Shown piece after piece: positions 54,659 to 62,795 of a DNA stretch of 64,000 bases; position 1 is the stretch's first letter; every line of letters starts with the position of its first letter. The stretch lies in contig JAKURD010000014.1 of assembly GCA_022450045.1 (NCBI GenBank), positions 20,025 to 84,024 of the forward strand, given 5' to 3'. Under the pieces are notes generated by a model that searched no databases, was not told where the DNA came from, and saw only the letters and a program-made list of their open reading frames with translations. Position numbers and translations under genes: made by a program. Origin of the DNA: Gracilimonas sp. (GTDB lineage Bacteria > Bacteroidota > Rhodothermia > Balneolales > Balneolaceae).

Positions 54659-54781
54659 TCGGGAAATAGTTGATTTGTGAACCCCGATAATTTCTGCGAT
54701 TTTAGTTTGTGAGTGTCCTGCATGGAGCAGCGCATTAATCTTATGGCGATCTTGTAGGTCAAGTTGTTTGTATTTTTGCAT
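54626..54781 (-). pseudogene. IS30-family transposase fragment (N-terminal HTH)
   Basis: ATG 54781 gives MQKYKQLDLQDRHKINALLH, AGHSQTKIAEIIGVHKSTIS and REL, the DNA-binding start of IS30 transposases. After about 54655 it reads into cassette gene 1 in another frame and stops at 54626. The catalytic DDE part is missing. Together with the palindrome at 54812 and the sequence to about 54873, which resembles an IS30 end (GTTGCACTTATGACTTG), it is the remnant of one element end. Confidence 0.85.
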
Positions 54782-54811
54782 AGTAACACGAATATAAGCC
54801 GCTTGGCCGAA

Positions 54812-54837
54812 AACCCTGAGGGATATCCCTCAGGGTT
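54812..54837. terminator. 26-bp perfect palindrome in the IS30 remnant
   Basis: AACCCTGAGGGATATCCCTCAGGGTT split as two arms around the centre, with a T run on the + strand (54838-54847). It can terminate transcription entering the peptide gene from the left, or from the IS side. Confidence 0.75.
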
Positions 54838-54875
54838 ATTTTTTTCGTGTTGCACTTATGACTTGAACTCAGGAT

Positions 54876-55061
54876 ATGAAAAAATTTAAAAAAGCCGATC
54901 AAGTTGAATTAAAGCCTCTGAATGAGGACATATATGATGAATTCTCTATCCAGGAGCTTGAGCAACGATTAGAAACAAAACCATGGATATGCGGTGGCAA
55001 TTGCAATGATTTTGATGTTGAAATCCCAGAAGAGCAAATACTGGATATACCTGAACTATAA
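54876..55061 (+). CDS. Putative RiPP precursor peptide
   Basis: 61 residues. Acidic leader-like part (LKPLNEDIYDEFSIQELEQR, then LET) followed by a short core KPWICGGNCNDF and an acidic tail EIPEEQILDIPEL. ELEQRLE resembles leader motifs of class II-type modified peptides. The two Cys spaced by GGN and the Trp are candidates for modification or a disulphide. It is followed by an M50 protease with an RRE-like region and a terpene-type enzyme. Only context supports the precursor role. The start is a few bases from the IS30 end, so its promoter may be unusual. No family name known to me. Confidence 0.6.
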   Translation: MKKFKKADQVELKPLNEDIYDEFSIQELEQRLETKPWICGGNCNDFDVEIPEEQILDIPEL

Positions 55062-55063
55062 TA

Positions 55064-55281
55064 TTTATTTTAAAACAGATAAGGGATAAGAGTCTTAGAA
55101 AATAGCACCTAACTTTTTGATATTAATTTCAAAGTTATCTCTAATTTCTAAACTTGATCTAACTACGGGTAGGGAGATATATGAGTCTTGATATTAAATA
55201 GTTGTTTGTTGCAAATTTAAAGACTCTTATTTCTGGTTTTCTAACTTAAAAGCATAAGTTTTTTAATAGAAGGCTAGTAGA
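55064..55281 (+). promoter_or_regulatory. Intergenic region with Bacteroidota-type promoter
   Basis: TTTG at 55205-55208, a 19-nt spacer, then TATTTCTG (55228-55235) matches the -33/-7 consensus TTTG / TAnnTTTG with one change. A transcript would start near 55242 and reach the M50 gene ATG at 55282. So the three maturation genes may be transcribed separately from the peptide gene. Confidence 0.5.
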
Positions 55282-56490
55282 ATGGTAGACTTGAATGACA
55301 TAAAACTATTAGATGTACAGCCTCTTTCATCTTCGAGCAAGTATCAATTATTTGTAATTAGCTACCAAGACAGACATTTTGAAGTAAGTGAATCAGTAGC
55401 AGCGTTGATTGAAATATTAAAAGTTACAAACTCAGAAGTGGAAGTTGCTCTTGAACTTTCACGAAAAAATGGAATAGAGTATTCACAAGAGGAAATAAAA
55501 AAATTGGTAAACACTTATATTGATCCAATCTTTAGGCCAAAGAGTGAAAAGAAAGATTCTTACATTTGGCTAAAAAAAGAGTTTTTATCAAGTAAGTCTC
55601 TTAGTCCACTCACTCATTATTTTAGCTATCTCTTCAAGCCTGAAGTTGTTATAGCATTTACAGTATGTATTGCTATAGCACAAATTTGTTTTTTTGTATT
55701 TGCTACTAATGGACAGTCCATTACTAGTTCACATAGCATTGAATCATTTTTACTCGGAGGTGGGCTTTTTTTTCTTTCTGTTATATTTCATGAACTTGGC
55801 CATGCATCTGCTTGCAAATATTATGGAATTGAACATGGCCATATTGGTATAGGATTATACCTGCATTTCCCAGTTTTTTATGCTGATGTATCAAATATCT
55901 GGAAGCTAAGAAGAAAACAACGAATCGTAGTGGATTTAGCTGGGATCTATTTTCAATTGCTATTCTTACTTCCAATTATTTTAGTACATTTTATGACCAA
56001 TTTGGATCTTAAATATGTTATTTATGCCATTAATTTATCCTTCCTTTTTGACTTAAATCCCTTTTTTAGATTTGATGGATATTGGGTGTTTACAGATCTT
56101 TTGGGGATTGCCAATCTTAGACAAAGAACCAATGAAGCAATAAGTTATATGATAAAAAAGATGCGAGGTAAAGAAATATTGGAGAAGCCATACCTTTATA
56201 AAATAAATGCTAAAGAAAAGTACATTTTTTTAGGCTACATAATAGTATCAAACTTGTTTTTCGGATATTACATCTTGTATAAAATACCGCTTTTTCTCTA
56301 TCAGTTTGTAAGAACTATACCAAATGATCTTCAATATATTTTTGAGAGTTTTACCAGATTAGATACACCATTTCCCTTCGAATTGTTAGGGCCTGTTTTA
56401 ATACAACTAGGATTTATTTTGTTAATTCTATATATGTTCTTTAAAGTTTTGTCAAGTATATATAATTATACCACAAATAAATTATCATGA
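55282..56490 (+). CDS. M50 family membrane metalloprotease with RRE-like N-terminus
   Basis: 402 residues. The first ~95 residues (FVISYQDRHFEVSESVAALI, then ILK, and later EEIKKLVNTYI) resemble a PqqD-like RiPP recognition element. Then at least six membrane helices with the zinc motif HELGHA in FLSVIFHELGHASACKYYG and the second site DLNPFFRFDGYW (NPFFRxDGYW type). Such M50 proteins occur in peptide-bacteriocin clusters, where they cut or export the peptide. First gene of a tight three-gene operon, overlapping the next start by 4 nt. Confidence 0.8.
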   Translation: MVDLNDIKLLDVQPLSSSSKYQLFVISYQDRHFEVSESVAALIEILKVTNSEVEVALELSRKNGIEYSQEEIKKLVNTYIDPIFRPKSEKKDSYIWLKKEFLSSKSLSPLTHYFSYLFKPEVVIAFTVCIAIAQICFFVFATNGQSITSSHSIESFLLGGGLFFLSVIFHELGHASACKYYGIEHGHIGIGLYLHFPVFYADVSNIWKLRRKQRIVVDLAGIYFQLLFLLPIILVHFMTNLDLKYVIYAINLSFLFDLNPFFRFDGYWVFTDLLGIANLRQRTNEAISYMIKKMRGKEILEKPYLYKINAKEKYIFLGYIIVSNLFFGYYILYKIPLFLYQFVRTIPNDLQYIFESFTRLDTPFPFELLGPVLIQLGFILLILYMFFKVLSSIYNYTTNKLS

Positions 56491-57326
56491 ATAGAAGACT
56501 GGTATTGTTTTTTTTATTGATGTTACCTTTTTCGGCTATCGCTCAAACTGTAAAAGGTAAGGTGTATACTGAATCTACTGTCCAGGATCCTTTGGCTTTT
56601 GTTAACATTGGAATTATTGGAACTACCGTAGGGACAGTTTCTGATGAAGAAGGGTATTTCACTCTACCTTTTAGAAAAGAACATCTTAATAAACAAGTTA
56701 GATTCTCCATCATTGGGTATAAATCTAAAGAGTATAAACTGGACAATTTATTGAACCAGTTTAATGAGATTAAGATGGAAAAAGATACAGTTCAATTAAA
56801 TAAAATAGTTGTAACTGATTTTCGATTAAAGAAAAAAGACAAGGGTACAAAGACTTCCTCTAAAAGAATTGTTACAGGTTGGAACAGATATATTTTAGGT
56901 GGTGAACGCGGAATAAGGATTAAAGTTGGTAGTAAGCCCATATCTGTGAAAAGCCTGCATTTTCACGTAGCTAATAATGGATTTAAAAAGGTGTTATTAA
57001 GATTGCATTTTAGAAATTTCAAAGATGGTGTTCCTTTTCGACATGTAGTTAATTCTGATATTATAATTCCAGTAAATATAAAGTCTGGGTGGGTAAATGT
57101 AGATCTTGAAGAATACGATTTGGTTTTTGAGGAAGATGTTGCAGTTACATTGCAACCTGTGCACAGAACTGGGGAGTGCCTTGAGCAAGAAAATTGTTTT
57201 CATCTTTCTTTAGGCATGTTCAGGATTTTTAGTCCTAATTGGCTTGTTTACAAAATTTCCAGTGAAGCTGATTGGGAAATAAAAAAAATATACAGTCCGG
57301 GAATCTATTTGTCCGTATATGAGTAA
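56487..57326 (+). CDS. Exported CarboxypepD_reg-like domain protein
   Basis: 279 residues. Signal peptide (LVLFFLLMLPFSAIAQ), then a CarboxypepD_reg-like beta domain (VKGKVYTESTVQDPLAFVNI, TVSDEEGYFTLPF). The C-terminal ~170 residues are beta-rich with two Cys (TGECLEQENCFH). No TonB barrel follows, so it is not a receptor. Probably periplasmic or outer-membrane-associated helper of the peptide system. Coupled to its neighbours (ATGA overlap before, 5 nt after). Confidence 0.7.
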   Translation: MNRRLVLFFLLMLPFSAIAQTVKGKVYTESTVQDPLAFVNIGIIGTTVGTVSDEEGYFTLPFRKEHLNKQVRFSIIGYKSKEYKLDNLLNQFNEIKMEKDTVQLNKIVVTDFRLKKKDKGTKTSSKRIVTGWNRYILGGERGIRIKVGSKPISVKSLHFHVANNGFKKVLLRLHFRNFKDGVPFRHVVNSDIIIPVNIKSGWVNVDLEEYDLVFEEDVAVTLQPVHRTGECLEQENCFHLSLGMFRIFSPNWLVYKISSEADWEIKKIYSPGIYLSVYE

Positions 57327-57331
57327 ATTCT

Positions 57332-59341
57332 ATGGAACAACAAATATCTACAAAATATCGAAACTTCTACCGTGAATACATCCAAAAGCTTTCTATTGAT
57401 CATTCAATAAAGAGCCGAATCCTTGATGAAAGAATCTTCTCTGGCGACTATAAATTTTACCTTTTCTATCCTCGTCTTTTTTCCGAAGCTTTTAACATTG
57501 TTGATGACCGAAATCTGAAATTACTCAGCATTTCTGGTTTTCTTTATTATTTATCACTTATCAGCTTGGATAGGATCTATGATTCCAGAGAAGAAGAATT
57601 GAGCCATGGTAATTTGGCAATTATTACAACATGTCAGGAAGAATCAATTAAAATACTCAGTTATCTTTTTGAGCCCGGTTCAGAATTTTGGAAATATTGG
57701 AATAAGAGGAAAAGCAAATATTATAGCGCAATGAGTATGGAAAACAATGGTTTTATATCCTCCGAGTCTCAGTATTTTAAATTAGCGGATTATAAAAGTG
57801 AGTTTGGTAAAGTTGCGATTGACGCACTTCATCTCCTATCCCAAAAAAAATATACCAGCAGATACAAAGATCTTCTTTTAGCTCACAGGCATTTTTCCAT
57901 AGCGAATCAAATTGTGGATGATATTCAAGATATTACACTAGATAGAGAACAAGGCCAGTTTAATTGGGTTTTCAGGCATTTATCATCTTTTCTAGAATCT
58001 AATGACCTAAATTGTAGTAAAATGAGTTCGACGCAGATAAAAAAATACCTCTACTCTTCGAACCTGGCTGTTAATTATTATATCAAAGCGGGTAACTTTT
58101 ATAATAGTGCCCTAAAACATGCGGAAAAGGCTCAAGCCACTTTATTTCACAAGAGTTTAAAGAAATTACACAAAGAAAATGACCACCGCATTAATACTAT
58201 AAATGGATATAATATGATTCTAGAAACAAGGGCAAAGGTAAATAAAAGTAAAATACGTAAACGCGCATCTTTTCTTAAGAAACTTTCGATGGATGAACTT
58301 GACCATTCTCTTCAGGATGGCATAAATTACTTACGCTCGACAATCGACGATACGTACAAGTGGCATGATTTTTTAACGAATGCCGGGCTAAGTACTGGTT
58401 GGGTAACGTCCTATGTGGGATTTCAGTTATCTGAAGCTGGACTAGCAAGTGATTTAGTAAAGGATGTAATTGATAGATTGTTGAGGGAAGAAAATATCAT
58501 ATCCGTTGGTGCTTATAATGAAAGCATGATTCACGATGCAGATTCTTTAAATTTTGCTGTTGCTCTTTCAGGGGCTTTGGATATAGATCAACAACGAATA
58601 TTACTTGATTCTTGGTTTGATTTTCAAGGAAGTGATGGTGGTTGGATGACTTACAACAAGCCTGATGCATTACGAGCACGGCTGGAATTTTCTGCAGATG
58701 AAAATGTTAAGGGTTGGACCGAGTCACATCCTTGTGTTTCTGCAGTAGCCGCGTATATCTTAAACTACATGGGCAAGTATCAGAATCGTTATAAAAAAAC
58801 CATTAAGTATTTGCTTAGCTGTCAAACTGAAGCGGGTTATGTACCCTCCTATTGGTGGACTAACTCAGCATATAGCACTTCTTTCTTTATAATGTCACTT
58901 GCGAAAGGGAACGATCATTCTTCAGAATTAGAAAATGCTAAGAAATGGTTAATTGACCAGCAAAATTCTGATGGAAGCTGGCCTATTTCAAAATATAGTT
59001 TTGAATCCAGTGCTTTTTACACAGCACTGGCTGTAAAGGTATTGATTAAAACCAGTAAGGAAGAATACAATGCCAATATTGTAAAAGGATTGCTCTGGCT
59101 TTTAAATAATCAACTTAAAGATGGTAGTTGGCCAGTAGCACATATACTACGCATTCCCGCAACCGATGTAGTAAATCCAGAACAAGTAAGCCAGTGGAGG
59201 GAAAGTTCATTTGGAGTCAACGCTCTAATCGATGATCATATAGGCAACTTTACAACGGCTACAGTACTCAATACATTTTCTTGTTATTTACGATCTATTG
59301 GTTCTAATATTGAAAGCAAAGATAAAATAGATTATCGCTAA
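57332..59341 (+). CDS. Fused class I isoprenoid-synthase-like and class II terpene-cyclase-like protein
   Basis: 669 residues, no signal. N-terminal half is helical with LDRIYDSREEEL at residue ~79-90 (D80, D84) and ANQIVDDIQDITLDREQGQF with D196-D197-x-x-D200, like the two Asp-rich sites of prenyl/phytoene synthases. The C-terminal half (~330-660) is an alpha/alpha toroid with HDADSLNFAVALSG (D402-A-D404-S405, DxDD-like but last D missing) and QW-type repeats at about 432 (QGSDGGW), 544 (QNSDGSW) and 594 (QLKDGSW). Domain order class I then class II is the reverse of plant bifunctional enzymes. In this cluster it could prenylate or cyclise a prenyl group on the peptide; that is inference. 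Confidence 0.7.
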   Translation: MEQQISTKYRNFYREYIQKLSIDHSIKSRILDERIFSGDYKFYLFYPRLFSEAFNIVDDRNLKLLSISGFLYYLSLISLDRIYDSREEELSHGNLAIITTCQEESIKILSYLFEPGSEFWKYWNKRKSKYYSAMSMENNGFISSESQYFKLADYKSEFGKVAIDALHLLSQKKYTSRYKDLLLAHRHFSIANQIVDDIQDITLDREQGQFNWVFRHLSSFLESNDLNCSKMSSTQIKKYLYSSNLAVNYYIKAGNFYNSALKHAEKAQATLFHKSLKKLHKENDHRINTINGYNMILETRAKVNKSKIRKRASFLKKLSMDELDHSLQDGINYLRSTIDDTYKWHDFLTNAGLSTGWVTSYVGFQLSEAGLASDLVKDVIDRLLREENIISVGAYNESMIHDADSLNFAVALSGALDIDQQRILLDSWFDFQGSDGGWMTYNKPDALRARLEFSADENVKGWTESHPCVSAVAAYILNYMGKYQNRYKKTIKYLLSCQTEAGYVPSYWWTNSAYSTSFFIMSLAKGNDHSSELENAKKWLIDQQNSDGSWPISKYSFESSAFYTALAVKVLIKTSKEEYNANIVKGLLWLLNNQLKDGSWPVAHILRIPATDVVNPEQVSQWRESSFGVNALIDDHIGNFTTATVLNTFSCYLRSIGSNIESKDKIDYR

Positions 59342-59392
59342 ATATTAGTAAATAAAGACATTTTCTAAGATAGTATGAACCGAATTCTAAAT

Positions 59393-59867
59393 TCAGAGTT
59401 CAGAATCCTTTTGCCTCCCCCATGTGTTATACTTCTTCGAATGGCTGGGTCCCGCCGGTTGTCGGGATTCTTCTCTGAGCGGTTCACATTCTTTAAGTGT
59501 GTCATGCAAGTCGGATGGAAGCTGTTGATACAATTCGGCACCCTTGGTTTTCCAGGCAATCATTTCATCGCTGACATCTTTCACCACTTTGGCAGGATTG
59601 TCAACCAAGAGCTTACGCTTTTCAATTTCCATACCCTCGGGCACAAATGCCAATGCCCCCAACGATGCATTCATCCCCCAGCTCCACACGATCCATAACG
59701 ACAGCATTCATACCCACCAGGCAATTGCGGCCGATATGAGCACCATGAATGATTACGCCATGACCGATATGAGCACTTTCTTCAAGTATTACAGTGACTC
59801 CCGGAAACATATGTATCGTACAGTTTGTCGTGTTAACTATAGTAGTTTTATGGGTTAATAGCCGCAC
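59393..59867 (-). pseudogene. Gamma-carbonic-anhydrase/PaaY-like gene, truncated and frameshifted
   Basis: Left-handed beta-helix hexapeptides are seen: AHIGHGVIIHGAHIGRNCLV, GMNAVVMDRVELGDECIVG (59867 to ~59650). After a G5 run the frame moves (one extra G) and continues ALAFVPEGMEIEKRKLLVDN, PAKVVKDVSDEMIAWKTKG to 59393. The N-terminal third, with the signal-less start and the first metal His, is missing. The C-terminal helices match PaaY/YrdA proteins. Dead gene at the edge of the RiPP cluster. Confidence 0.8.
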
Positions 59868-60034
59868 TTGGTGCTGTTCTTGAGGTGATTTTATAGGTTT
59901 CAGCTTCTAAGAAAGAGGTTGATCTTGCAGTTTTTCCCAAAATAGAAAAGGTTCGTAACTTATTTTAAAAATAAATCACGAACCTTGATCTGAAAAATAG
60001 GTACAAGTACAGCTTTATTTAGTTCAGGGTCTTA

Positions 60035-61219
60035 CTATGTATCCCTGCATTCTATCAAATCACCGGCAATGCCTTGGGCGGACCTCCCTTTAGTATTGGT
60101 GAATGTACTCTTAATCTCATTCCTGCTTATGTATGGACCATGACCCGCAGGCTTAATAATTTCAAGCGCTTTGAAGGGAACCGATGTTGTTGTACGATTC
60201 ACCTGCAACAAAAACGACTGGTAATATCCGGGATCTACTTCGGCCTCAAGATTGAAACTAAAATGTCTGGACCTTGTTTCTGACTTGTCATAGGTTCTGG
60301 TTTGGCTTGAGCTAAGGGTATTTTTAACGCTTTCTGAGACACTGGTTTTCATAATCTCAATCCCGGCCTCAACACCGACTTCCACTCCTATCTCGGTAGA
60401 TTGTCCACTTGTTCTTGAAGAACCCCAGCTTTGGCTCTCCTCAACATCAGCACCAAGTGTCTGCGAGATTTTAAGGGGCCTATTCACTCCCTTTCCACAA
60501 TTATGGGCTGAATAGTATGCGGTAGATGAATGACTAAGATCTGCTGCTGTGGTTGTTGTAGTTATCTTATCGATTTCGTAGTCTACTATATGGAGACCTG
60601 CGGTGGAGATCGGAACACCACCGATTCCTTTCACCAATTTGTTCCGATTCACTTCGGCCCATTGGTGCTTATACCGGCCGGCCGTATTAAGGGTTGGATT
60701 GGGCCCTTTATCCCAGCTTACTCCGCTCTGGAGTACAAGCTCTCCGCCATTCGTTATAACCACGTGGTCGGCATGGGTACCGTATGTGCCGCTGGACCAT
60801 CTGGAGACTCCCCCGTCTTTAATAGCTTTATTATACAGAACGAGGTTGCCATCGCCCTGCATTTCGAGACTCGTTGCGTTTGGATTTTGTGTGGCATAGC
60901 CGTGGCCGCTGTACCAGTAGTTGACGTACGGAGTAGCTCCCCCTTTCCCGGGTGCATTGGATATAATTATAGTAAATCTTTGGTTTAATGTAAGCATCAC
61001 ATGAAATAACCCGTTCTTTGAGACAATACAGCTGCCATTTCCTAATGAGGAGTGTACGAGCATATAGTTCGGTGAACGTTCGCTGCACCTCCCGAGGGAA
61101 GCCCAACCGTCTTTCTCCGTTACCGAGCTCTGAGCCATCAGGGTAGTGCCGGGAAGTGCCAGAGCTATCACCGCGCAGGCAGTGAGGGTTCTTTTTAGTA
61201 TGTTGATTATTGTTTCCAT
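60035..61219 (-). CDS. Secreted bulb-type lectin protein with possible aerolysin-like pore-forming domain
   Basis: 394 residues. Signal peptide (TACAVIALALPGTTLMAQ). Residues ~60-165 form a bulb-type (GNA-like) lectin domain with the mannose motif QGDGNLVLY intact (QxDxNxVxY), plus VVITNGGELVLQ as a weaker repeat. The C-terminal ~170 residues are Ser/Thr-rich and amphipathic (ESQSWGSSRTSGQSTEIGVE, VGVEAGIEIMKTSVSESVKN, TRSRHFSFNLEAEVDPGYYQ), the look of aerolysin/ETX-type beta pore formers. Likely binds a glycan and inserts in membranes, but this is inference. Followed by a lipoprotein gene, then regulators. Confidence 0.65.
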   Translation of the reverse strand: METIINILKRTLTACAVIALALPGTTLMAQSSVTEKDGWASLGRCSERSPNYMLVHSSLGNGSCIVSKNGLFHVMLTLNQRFTIIISNAPGKGGATPYVNYWYSGHGYATQNPNATSLEMQGDGNLVLYNKAIKDGGVSRWSSGTYGTHADHVVITNGGELVLQSGVSWDKGPNPTLNTAGRYKHQWAEVNRNKLVKGIGGVPISTAGLHIVDYEIDKITTTTTAADLSHSSTAYYSAHNCGKGVNRPLKISQTLGADVEESQSWGSSRTSGQSTEIGVEVGVEAGIEIMKTSVSESVKNTLSSSQTRTYDKSETRSRHFSFNLEAEVDPGYYQSFLLQVNRTTTSVPFKALEIIKPAGHGPYISRNEIKSTFTNTKGRSAQGIAGDLIECRDT

Positions 61220-61266
61220 GGTTTTAGGTATTTAGTTATGGTTTGGTTCGTGTTGTTAGTGGTATG

Positions 61267-61866
61267 CTACCAGCCTTCATCATCAGAATTATTGTCGGAA
61301 TTGTCAGAACCGTCATCATTCGATTGGGCAGCAGTTGTGTCGGCTGGTATACCCGGCAGGGAGTTGTTTTCGTTAAATATGCCTTGCGAAGTAGAGCCGC
61401 TGCCGGTACCTATGCCAAAGTTGGTTTCATTGAGTTTTAGTATGTATGCAAGGGTCTGGTCGTAGATTTGAACTTTTAAAGAATCATCGAGGTTGGTATT
61501 AGCAAAGAATTCACACATCCTGTAATACATTTCGCGGGTAAGCAGCACGTTAACGGAACGCCCGCCCAGCCCGCCTTCCGTTTCCCCCTCAGAAACAGCT
61601 TCGTTTGTTTTATCCCCGATGTGTAGTAAAGACAAGCCGAGGGATGCATTATCCTGTTCATTAAAGGTGGCATCGGGTGCGGGTTCTGAGCAGATAATCT
61701 GCTGATCGTTCTTTTCCCGGACAATGGTTGATTTTGTAGCCGCAGACGTAGTGTAAAATCCATCGCCTTCTATTTTCTGGAATTTTACCTCAAGCGGCTG
61801 CATGGAAGAACAGGCGTTTACCGCCATCAGTGAGGTTATAAGAATGATAATCTTTAAAGTCTTCAT
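61267..61866 (-). CDS. Hypothetical lipoprotein of the lectin locus
   Basis: 199 residues. Lipoprotein signal (IIILITSLMAVNACSSMQ; Cys19). Central VNVLLTREMYYRMCEFFANT and YDQTLAYILKLNET are helical; the C-terminus is very acidic and Ser/Asp-rich (DDGSDNSDNNSDDEGW). No family. Its start overlaps the LuxR-type gene (4 nt), so it is cotranscribed with the regulators and precedes the lectin gene. Confidence 0.7.
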   Translation of the reverse strand: MKTLKIIILITSLMAVNACSSMQPLEVKFQKIEGDGFYTTSAATKSTIVREKNDQQIICSEPAPDATFNEQDNASLGLSLLHIGDKTNEAVSEGETEGGLGGRSVNVLLTREMYYRMCEFFANTNLDDSLKVQIYDQTLAYILKLNETNFGIGTGSGSTSQGIFNENNSLPGIPADTTAAQSNDDGSDNSDNNSDDEGW

Positions 61867-62099
61867 TTCGGTCTTATTGTAAAGTTTTTGATTTCGGTGC
61901 GATATTTCACGGCATAGCGCAACACGCTGTTGTTGCCCTTTAAGTCAAGCTTTTTGGCAATACATCCCCGGTGGTTTTCCACGGTTTTGGGAGTAAGAAG
62001 GAGTGACTCTGCTATTTCTGCTGAGGTCTTCATTGCAGCAACCAGCTTCAGCACTTCGATCTCCCGTCCGGACAGGGTTTTGAGTTTATCTAAGTCCAT
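61863..62099 (-). CDS. LuxR-type HTH protein without receiver
   Basis: 78 residues, only the DNA-binding domain: [39 protein letters not shown]. Short for a LuxR protein, similar to GerE-size ones. May bind the same DNA as the response regulator next to it, or modulate it. Overlaps the lipoprotein gene. Confidence 0.85.
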   Translation of the reverse strand: MDLDKLKTLSGREIEVLKLVAAMKTSAEIAESLLLTPKTVENHRGCIAKKLDLKGNNSVLRYAVKYRTEIKNFTIRPK

Positions 62100-62186
62100 A
62101 GCTCAATTAAATACGAACGGGTCAACGAGGGAATAGGGGCCAGCCCTCATTTTTATAAAGGAGAATCAGAGGAAGGAGGGAGAGGT

Positions 62187-62795
62187 CTAAAGCCGATCTC
62201 TGTTTTCTATAGCCCAGGTGAGCAACCTGTTATTTTTGGATTTCAGGTTAAGCTTACGCATAATATTGGCACGATGGTTTTCCACGGTTTTCGGGGAGAT
62301 GAACAGTTTTTCGGCGATCTTCTTCGTGGTATTATTCTCAGAGATAAGCTGAATAATCCGTTTCTCCGAAGCGGTAAGACTGGCAACGCCGTTAGATTTA
62401 ATTTCACCGGTATATTTGATGGATGGATCATTGGCTGCAAGTTCGATGGCTACCCGAATCTGGTCTTCTTCAAAGGGTTTGACGATATAGTTCTGTGGCC
62501 GGCTCTCTTTGGCTCTCTGTAGAATACCGGCATCGGAATGGGCTGTAATATATATAACGTGAACATTCAGAAACCGGCTGATAGCTTTTGACGCCTCGAT
62601 ACCATCGGTGGCATTTTCTTCGAGATTGATGTCAGAAAGCAGAAGATTTGGCAAAAACCGGTGTGCTACAGCCTCAGCTTCGGCAGCATCATTGGCTATT
62701 CTTATTTTCTTGATACCCATTGTCCGGATGATCCGCTCCACATCACGGGCTATAACCATCTCATCATCCAGTATGAGCACTCTCAGGTCTTTCAT
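62187..62795 (-). CDS. NarL/FixJ-type response regulator
   Basis: 202 residues. Receiver domain with [20 protein letters not shown], phospho-Asp in [15 protein letters not shown] and Lys in [12 protein letters not shown]-terminal LuxR HTH ([37 protein letters not shown]). Partner of the kinase whose stop overlaps its start (ATGA). Probably controls the lipoprotein and lectin genes. Confidence 0.93.
   Translation of the reverse strand: MKDLRVLILDDEMVIARDVERIIRTMGIKKIRIANDAAEAEAVAHRFLPNLLLSDINLEENATDGIEASKAISRFLNVHVIYITAHSDAGILQRAKESRPQNYIVKPFEEDQIRVAIELAANDPSIKYTGEIKSNGVASLTASEKRIIQLISENNTTKKIAEKLFISPKTVENHRANIMRKLNLKSKNNRLLTWAIENRDRL

Noticed and set aside
57332-59341. C-terminal toroid as a LanC-type lanthionine cyclase
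   Set aside because: The LanC zinc motif (Cys and CHG) is not visible, while QW repeats and a DxDD-like site fit terpene cyclases.
59544-59858. + strand frames over the gamma-CA remnant
   Set aside because: They are complements of the beta-helix pseudogene, which explains the sequence better.
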